DNA from: Xylaria sp. FL1777
Lineage: Eukaryota; Ascomycota; Sordariomycetes; Xylariales; Xylariaceae
Length of the DNA: 54,725 nt
Direction: 5' to 3'
Assembly (NCBI GenBank): GCA_022578965.1
Contig: MU400758.1
Span: 1 to 54,725 of the forward strand
Within the stretch, counting starts at the first letter, position 1. Each line of letters opens with the position of its first letter. Shown piece after piece: positions 50,159 through 54,725 of the stretch. A program made the translations under genes and the position numbers. The notes below the pieces were generated by a model. The model was not told the origin of the DNA. It did not search any database and saw only the letters and a list, made by a program, of their open reading frames with translations.

Positions 50159-51048
50159 AAAAAAAGCAAAAAAACTTTCTTTTTTTAAAAAAACGCAAAA
50201 AAAGCGTAGCTAGTATACTTAATATATAACATAGCAAAAAACTAGCGTAAAGCAAAAACTAGCAACAAAAATAAAAAAAAACAAAAAAAAAAAAAAAAAA
50301 ACAAGTAAAAAGAAAAAAACTAGCAAAAAGCTTTTTTGCGCTTTTTAAAAAAGCAAAAGGTTTAAAAGCTTTATAAAAAAAAGTTCTTCTGTTTTTTAAC
50401 CTTACTTTTTGTTTAGCAAACTAATTAATAAAAACTAGTGTTTATAAAGTAATAAAGCTTTAAAGTAACAACGTAAACATTATTGCATAAAGTTTTTATG
50501 CAGCTTTTTGTATAGTTTTCTTTATAAGTACATAAGTAAAAAAACAGCACTATTAAGCAGCATAGTAAATTATTTTTACTTTATAGTACTAAGTGCAAAA
50601 AAAAATTAAGCATAACATATTAAACGTTTTATTATAAATGCTATTATTTTATTTAAGTTATGTTTTTTTTTTTGTTTTTATTCTGTTTTTTTATTTTAAC
50701 AACTATTTATATTTTATAACTGCTATTTTTATTTTATTCTTAGTATTTTTTATAACAAACCTATTATATATTAATATAATAAGCTTGCTTTTAAAGTTTT
50801 AATTTATAAATAATAATAAGATTTTTAGCAGTAGTTTATTAAGGAAGTTTTTAAAGTATTTTTATTACTATGCATTAATAAAAGTTTTAAAAAATTTAAA
50901 AGTAATAAATATATTAGTGCTTAGTAGTTATAAAGAAATTAATAGCTAAAAAGCTAAAACTAAATAAATAACTAGTTATAAAAAGTGCATAATTTATATA
51001 AACAAAAAAAAAGTAAAAAAAGTAAAAACCTTTTTTTTAAATTACTGC

Positions 51049-51150
51049 AAGTTTAGTAAGCACTAAATTACTATAAGTTTAATAAGCATTAAATTACTAT
51101 AAGTTTAATAAACATTAAATTACTATAAGTTTAGTAAGCTAAGTAAATTA
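51049..51150. repeat. 26-bp tandem repeat, about 4 units
   Basis: Units such as aagtttagtaagcactaaat followed by tactat start at 51049, 51075, 51101 and 51127. Changes between units are G/A and C/T transitions (agta/aata, gcac/gcat/acat). The last unit breaks off after about 24 bases. Confidence 0.88.
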
Positions 51151-51240
51151 TTATATAATTTAGCTTTAGTTAGCAAAAAAAAAATGCAAAGTATATATAA
51201 AAGCATTAAGCTGCTTTAAAAGCTACTTTAGTGCTAATTT

Positions 51241-51330
51241 TATAACATTATTTTTTTTTTTTTAAAATTGTTGTTTTAACAATTTTCTATAAGTATTTTT
51301 TTTTTTTTTTTTTTGCGCGTTAAAATGTTA
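51241..51330. other. Poly-T tracts flanking a small hairpin
   Basis: Two long T runs flank a short inverted repeat in which aaaattgtt pairs with aacaatttt around 51264-51287, followed by gcgcg. It could form a small stem-loop. No transcript can be assigned, so calling it a terminator would be guesswork. Confidence 0.4.
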
Positions 51331-52905
51331 AAGCATATTAAAAGAACTAATTGCTTATTAAAAACAAAGCAAAAACTTATTTCTGCTTTTTTTATTAACT
51401 TTATTAGTTATAAAGTTATATTTTATTTTTGCTGCTTTAATTAGTTATTAATATGTAAAATAATAAATAATATGTTTTGTTGCTTTAAATGTATATGCGT
51501 TAGCTATTCTTGCAACAAATCAAAAGTTCTAATTAATTTAATTAATAATATAGTTTTTAAGCACTATTATTTTAAAGAAAAAAAAAAGCAAGCAAAGCAA
51601 TAGCTATTTTTAGTTTAAAAAGAACTAAAATAAGCTTAAAACAGCTTTAATTTTGTTTTAAGCAAGCTAGCTTAGCTTTGCATACAAAAATGTTTTTTAA
51701 AAGCAAAAAGTATTAAAATAGTTTAGCAAAAGCTTTAGTTCTTAAATAAATTAAACAAAATAAAGCGTATTAAAAAAAAACAAAAAGCGCTAATAAAAAA
51801 GCAAAAATAACAAAACAAGCAAGCTAAAGCAGCGCAAGCTGCTTTGTCCAAATTTAATTAAGATTTTTTAAACGTTTTTTTTAAAGCTAACTTTTTTCTT
51901 TTAGTTTTAAGCGGTTAAAATATTAGCAATAAAACTAATTTATAATTATTATAGTAGTTTTTAAGTGTTTTTTAAGTTCTTAAGTATTGTTAGCATATAA
52001 GTATTCTTTTTATTTAATAAAATACTTTAGATTGTTATTATTTTAATAGAAATCTAGTATACTTTTAACTTTATAAATGTTTTAATTAGTTTTTATTTTT
52101 AGTTACGTTTTAATAAATGTTTTAATAAGTGCTAGTTCTAGTAAAAAAATATAAAAAACAGAATAAATTTGTATGTTCTTTAGTAATAATAGTTTATAGT
52201 TAATAAGTAAAATAACTTTTTTGATTTTAAAAGAACTAAATTTTTTAAATTTTAGTTTGTTGCTTAGTTGCTTTATTTTAATTTAAGGAATATTAGTGTT
52301 TGCGTTTTATTTTTGTTATAATAAGTAAACCTTGTTTCTTTTTTTAAAGGTTAGCTTTTTAGTTCGTTTTTTGTTATAATATTTTAATATTTATTGTTAT
52401 AAGAACTAAAAGCATAGTTATAGTTTAGCTTAAAGCGTTTTAATTTTTGTTGTAATAGTTTTTGCTTAAAATGCTATAATTAAAATAACAAATGCTTTTA
52501 TTAGTACTTTTTTTTGTTTTTTAGTAGTTGCTTATTGTTTATAAATAGCTTTATATAAAAATATGTTTATATTTTTATTTCTTAATATATTATATAAAAT
52601 TTATGCTATTAATAATAATTTTACTTAATTGTTTTATTAATAGTTAATATAACTTTATAAGTATTGTTTTAATATTTAGTTTAGTTTTTTTGTTTGTTTA
52701 TTAGTTTATAAGTAATAAGCAGTTAAAAGCTTAAGCTTAACGCTAATAAGTTTAAAAAAACTTGTTTCAAATTTAAAAGTAAATAGTTTATTTTGATTTA
52801 AAACAATTTTTTTTAGTAGCTTATATTTGTTTAAGTATTAACGTATAAAAGCCGTTATTTTTATTTTATTGTTTATTACTTGCTATTTTTTTTTTATTGT
52901 TTACG
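51331..52905. other. Gene-free AT-rich subtelomeric sequence with rising G-over-C bias
   Basis: No open frame of note and no recognisable family on either strand. From about 51.9 kb onward the + strand carries more G than C and becomes T/G-rich, for example around 52300-52400. The sequence occurs once in the window. Its base composition suggests it has also been mutated, possibly because relatives exist at other chromosome ends. Confidence 0.5.
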
Positions 52906-53240
52906 AACTGCTATAATTATTATATTATTAACTAACTGCTATTATTACTATATTATTAATTAACTGCTATAATTATTATATTGTTAACTAACTGCTATTA
53001 TTACTATATTGCTAATTAACTGCTATTATTATTATATTATTAACTAACTGCTATTATTATTATATTGTTAACTAATTGCTATTATTACTATATTGTTAAC
53101 TAACTGCTATAATTACTATATTGTTAACTAACTGCTATAATTACTATATTATTAAATAACTGCTATTGTTATTATATTGTTTATTAACTGCTATTATTAT
53201 TGCATTGTTAACTAATTGCTATTATTATTATTTTAAGTAA
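52906..53240. repeat. 28-bp minisatellite, about 12 units
   Basis: Units begin aactgctat and start at 52906, 52934, 52962, 52990, 53018, 53046, 53074, 53102, 53130, 53158, 53186 and 53214, with no insertion or deletion. Variation is concentrated in three places: ataatt/attatt, actat/attat, and attatta/attgtta/attgcta. The aactgct core is kept, changing to aattgct in two units. It marks the boundary between the heavily C-depleted inner sequence and the A/G-rich distal tract. Confidence 0.93.
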
Positions 53241-53391
53241 TATTTAAAAAAAGGGTTTTTTTTAAAAAAGACATAAACAATAAAACAAAAATATTATATT
53301 ATACCATGTGTTATTTAATAAGTTATTTTTTCTAAAACATATATTACAAAAAAACAAAAAAATAAATTTTTTGTATTATTATCAAAAAGAA
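53241..53391. other. Short AT-rich spacer
   Basis: This lies between the 28-bp and 21-bp arrays. It includes taccatgtgttatt near 53302 and the start of the repeat-driven 80-codon frame at 53308. There is no independent gene evidence. Confidence 0.5.
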
Positions 53392-53550
53392 GTAAAAGTT
53401 TATAAAAAAGAAATAAAGTTTTATAAAAAAAAGGTAAAGTTTTATAAAAAAAAGGTAAAGTTTTATAAAAAAAAAGTAGAGTTTTATAAAAAAGAGGTAA
53501 AGTTTTATAAAAAAAAGATAAAGTTTTATAAAAAAGAAGTAAAGTTTTAA
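53392..53550. repeat. 21-bp tandem repeat, about 7.5 units
   Basis: The unit is close to gtaaagttttataaaaaaaa plus g, starting at 53392, 53413, 53434, 53455, 53476, 53497, 53518 and 53539 with no length change. Because 21 is a multiple of three and the unit has no stop, it yields an apparent 80-codon + frame (53308-53550) made of a V-K-F-Y-K-K-K heptad, and a minus frame of F-Y-K-T-L type. I treat both frames as by-products of the repeat. Confidence 0.9.
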
Positions 53551-53900
53551 AAAAACAAAATAATGTTTTAAAAAGAAAAAATAATAATTTAAAAATAAAA
53601 AGTAAGGTTTGCAAAAAAAGAGGTATTATATTATAAAGACAAAATAATGTATTAAAAAAAAAAAGTAAGGTTAAATAAAAAAGAAATATAGTTTATAAAA
53701 AAAAAAAGTGTTATATATAACTATATAAATAATGAAAAAAAATATAAAAAATAGGTTAATTTTTTAACAAAAAGATATAAAAGCAAAAAAAAAGAAGGTA
53801 TAATAAAATGTTATAGTAATATTATAATTTAAAAAGGCAGCAGGTTAAAAATATAAGTTTTATAGTTATTATTTTTTATTTTAAGAGGTTATTTTTAGTG
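53551..53900. other. A-rich spacer between the two 21-22-bp arrays
   Basis: Scattered relatives of the flanking repeats occur here, such as aagtaaggtt and aaaaggttaaat, in poly-A-rich sequence with no recognisable gene. GA and GG dinucleotides are common, unlike in the large duplicated units. Confidence 0.6.
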
Positions 53901-54035
53901 TTTTATAAAAAAAAGGTTAAAGTTTTATAAAAAAAAAAGTAAAAATTTATAAAAAAAAAGTTAAAGTTTTCCAAAAAAAAGGTTAAAAGTTTATAAAAAA
54001 AAGGTTAAAGATTTATAAAAAAAAAGTAAAGTTAT
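53901..54035. repeat. 22-bp A/G-rich tandem repeat, about 6 units
   Basis: Units resemble ttttataaaaaaaaggttaa with a trailing ag, varying by one or two bases in the A run. It is a looser relative of the 21-bp array at 53392-53550. The + strand contains almost no C here. Confidence 0.75.
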
Positions 54036-54060
54036 ATATTAATACATTGTTATATAAAAT

Positions 54061-54582
54061 ATAAAGTTTAAAATAATATGTTTAAAAAAAAAAAATAAAA
54101 AAAAAGATATTATTATAATAATAAGTAATAAAAGGTAGTATATAACAAAGCAAATAATAGTAAAAAAAAAAAAATAATATATTAACGTTATTATTAAAAA
54201 AACATATGTTAACAAAAAAAAGAAATAAAATATATAAAAAAAGGGGCAAGATTATTATAATAGTATAAAACAGCAAAAGTTAAAAAATATTAAGTTATGT
54301 TAAAAAATTTTTTTTGTTTTTTTTATTAAAGGTATTTTATAAAAAAAAAAGGAAATTATTAAAGAAAAAAAAGCGTAAAAAAAAATAAAAAGTATAAAAT
54401 TTAAAGTTAAGCGTGTAATAAAAAAGCAAAAAAACATAAACAAAAAGGAAAAATAAAAAAAAATGTAAATTATAGTGTTTTATTAAAAAAAAAGTAAAAT
54501 ATTTTTAAGGTTATAAATAGTATTTTTCAAAAACGAAAAAAAATAAGCGTTTTATGAAAAAGGAGCAAAATAAGCTAAAAAT
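54061..54582. other. A-rich, C-poor subtelomeric tract without genes
   Basis: Runs of A are broken by single G or T, with few C on the + strand. The 64-codon minus-strand frame here consists of F, I, L and Y and is low-complexity. I see no gene. The G-over-C bias continues from the arrays to its left. Confidence 0.7.
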
Positions 54583-54630
54583 GGATTAAGGGTTAATGGC
54601 TATTAGGGTTATTAGGGTTGGGGGCTGCCC
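54583..54630 (+). repeat. Degenerate telomere-proximal motif
   Basis: Just inside the clean telomere lie imperfect telomere-like words: ggattaagggttaatggc, then tattagggttattagggttg, then a G-run and gctgccc. They look like diverged or mis-templated telomeric DNA marking the junction between telomere and subtelomere. The block resembles, without being identical to, the ttgggttaaggttag word at the left end of each large unit. Confidence 0.75.
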
Positions 54631-54725
54631 TAGGGTTAGGGTTAGGGTTAGGGTTAGGGTTAGGGTTAGGGTTAGGGTTAGGGTTAGGGTTAGGGTTAGG
54701 GTTAGGGTTAGGGTTAGGGTTAGGG
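54631..54725 (+). repeat. Terminal telomere, TTAGGG array
   Basis: About 15.8 uninterrupted TTAGGG hexamers run to the last base of the window. The G-rich strand reads 5'->3' toward the end, as telomerase-made DNA does at a right-hand chromosome terminus. The hexamer is shared by many fungi and by animals, so it does not identify the organism alone. There are no variants inside the tract, so it was probably maintained recently by telomerase. The true end may extend beyond the window. Confidence 0.98.

Larger units (their letters stand above)
45860..51048. other. Distal sequence present once in the window
   Basis: Homology between units 2 and 3 stops at 45859, and the sequence from here on has no second copy in the window. 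It is AT-rich and gene-poor. It holds a 62-codon + frame at 45883-46071 that is almost all F, L, Y and V (low-complexity), A-rich stretches near 47400-47580 and 50160-50350, and the features listed separately. It may be a neutral flank, or the right-hand part of the giant unit that units 0-2 lack. Confidence 0.6.

Noticed and set aside
1..54725. A genetic code with TAA/TAG as glutamine (as in ciliates and some protists), which would open long frames
   Set aside because: Differences between copies hit all codon positions and are non-synonymous, and TGA is rare simply because GA is depleted. Mutational decay explains the data better.
1..54725. tRNA or rRNA genes
   Set aside because: No cloverleaf box A/B pair or rRNA core word was recognised; GC content is too low for an intact structural RNA.

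Overview
The window is the right-hand end of a linear eukaryotic chromosome. Its last 95 bases are a clean TTAGGG tract with the G-rich strand running 5'->3' off the end, which is the correct polarity for a chromosome terminus. Everything inward is extremely AT-rich (roughly 20% GC by eye), and no intact gene is visible: the longest open frame is 106 codons and is an artefact of a 60-bp tandem repeat. Long duplicated blocks differ from each other almost only by C/T and G/A transitions. That fits repeat-induced point mutation (RIP) or a similar process in a filamentous ascomycete. The species cannot be named from this sequence.

Layout. The window is a head-to-tail array of one giant subtelomeric unit, seen four times. 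Unit 0 (1-220) is only the right edge of a copy. Unit 1 (221-2743) is the first 2.5 kb of a copy. Unit 2 (2744-24247) and unit 3 (24248-45859) share about 21.5 kb. Every visible unit begins with the same sequence, a short pyrimidine run followed by a telomere-like ttgggttaaggttag. The units stop at different internal points, equivalent to positions 39131, 26741 and 45859 of unit 3. The 45860-54630 stretch, which leads to the telomere, has no second copy here and may simply be the part of the unit that units 0-2 have lost. On that reading, each older unit is a chromosome end that was eroded and then capped by a new copy. This resembles Y' elements or telomeric retrotransposon arrays.

Inside the unit there are, in order: a decayed minus-strand coding region (possibly transposase-like, low confidence); a 39-47-bp-arm hairpin whose arms have changed together between copies; several kilobases of decayed sequence; a cluster of tandem arrays and foldbacks (116-146, 18, about 65, 140-165, 45 and 50 bp units); A-rich tracts; a 60-bp array; and a right segment holding a 77-codon frame of equal length in both copies. 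The distal region (45860-54630) has a 26-bp array, a phased 28-bp minisatellite (52906-53240), 21- and 22-bp A/G-rich arrays with very little C on the + strand, degenerate telomere motifs, and then the telomere.

No RNA gene, CRISPR, riboswitch, origin or functional promoter could be supported. The interest lies in the architecture (serially truncated units, telomere-like seams, co-varying hairpins) and in the mutation context, where surviving C follows A or G and is rarely preceded by T or C.
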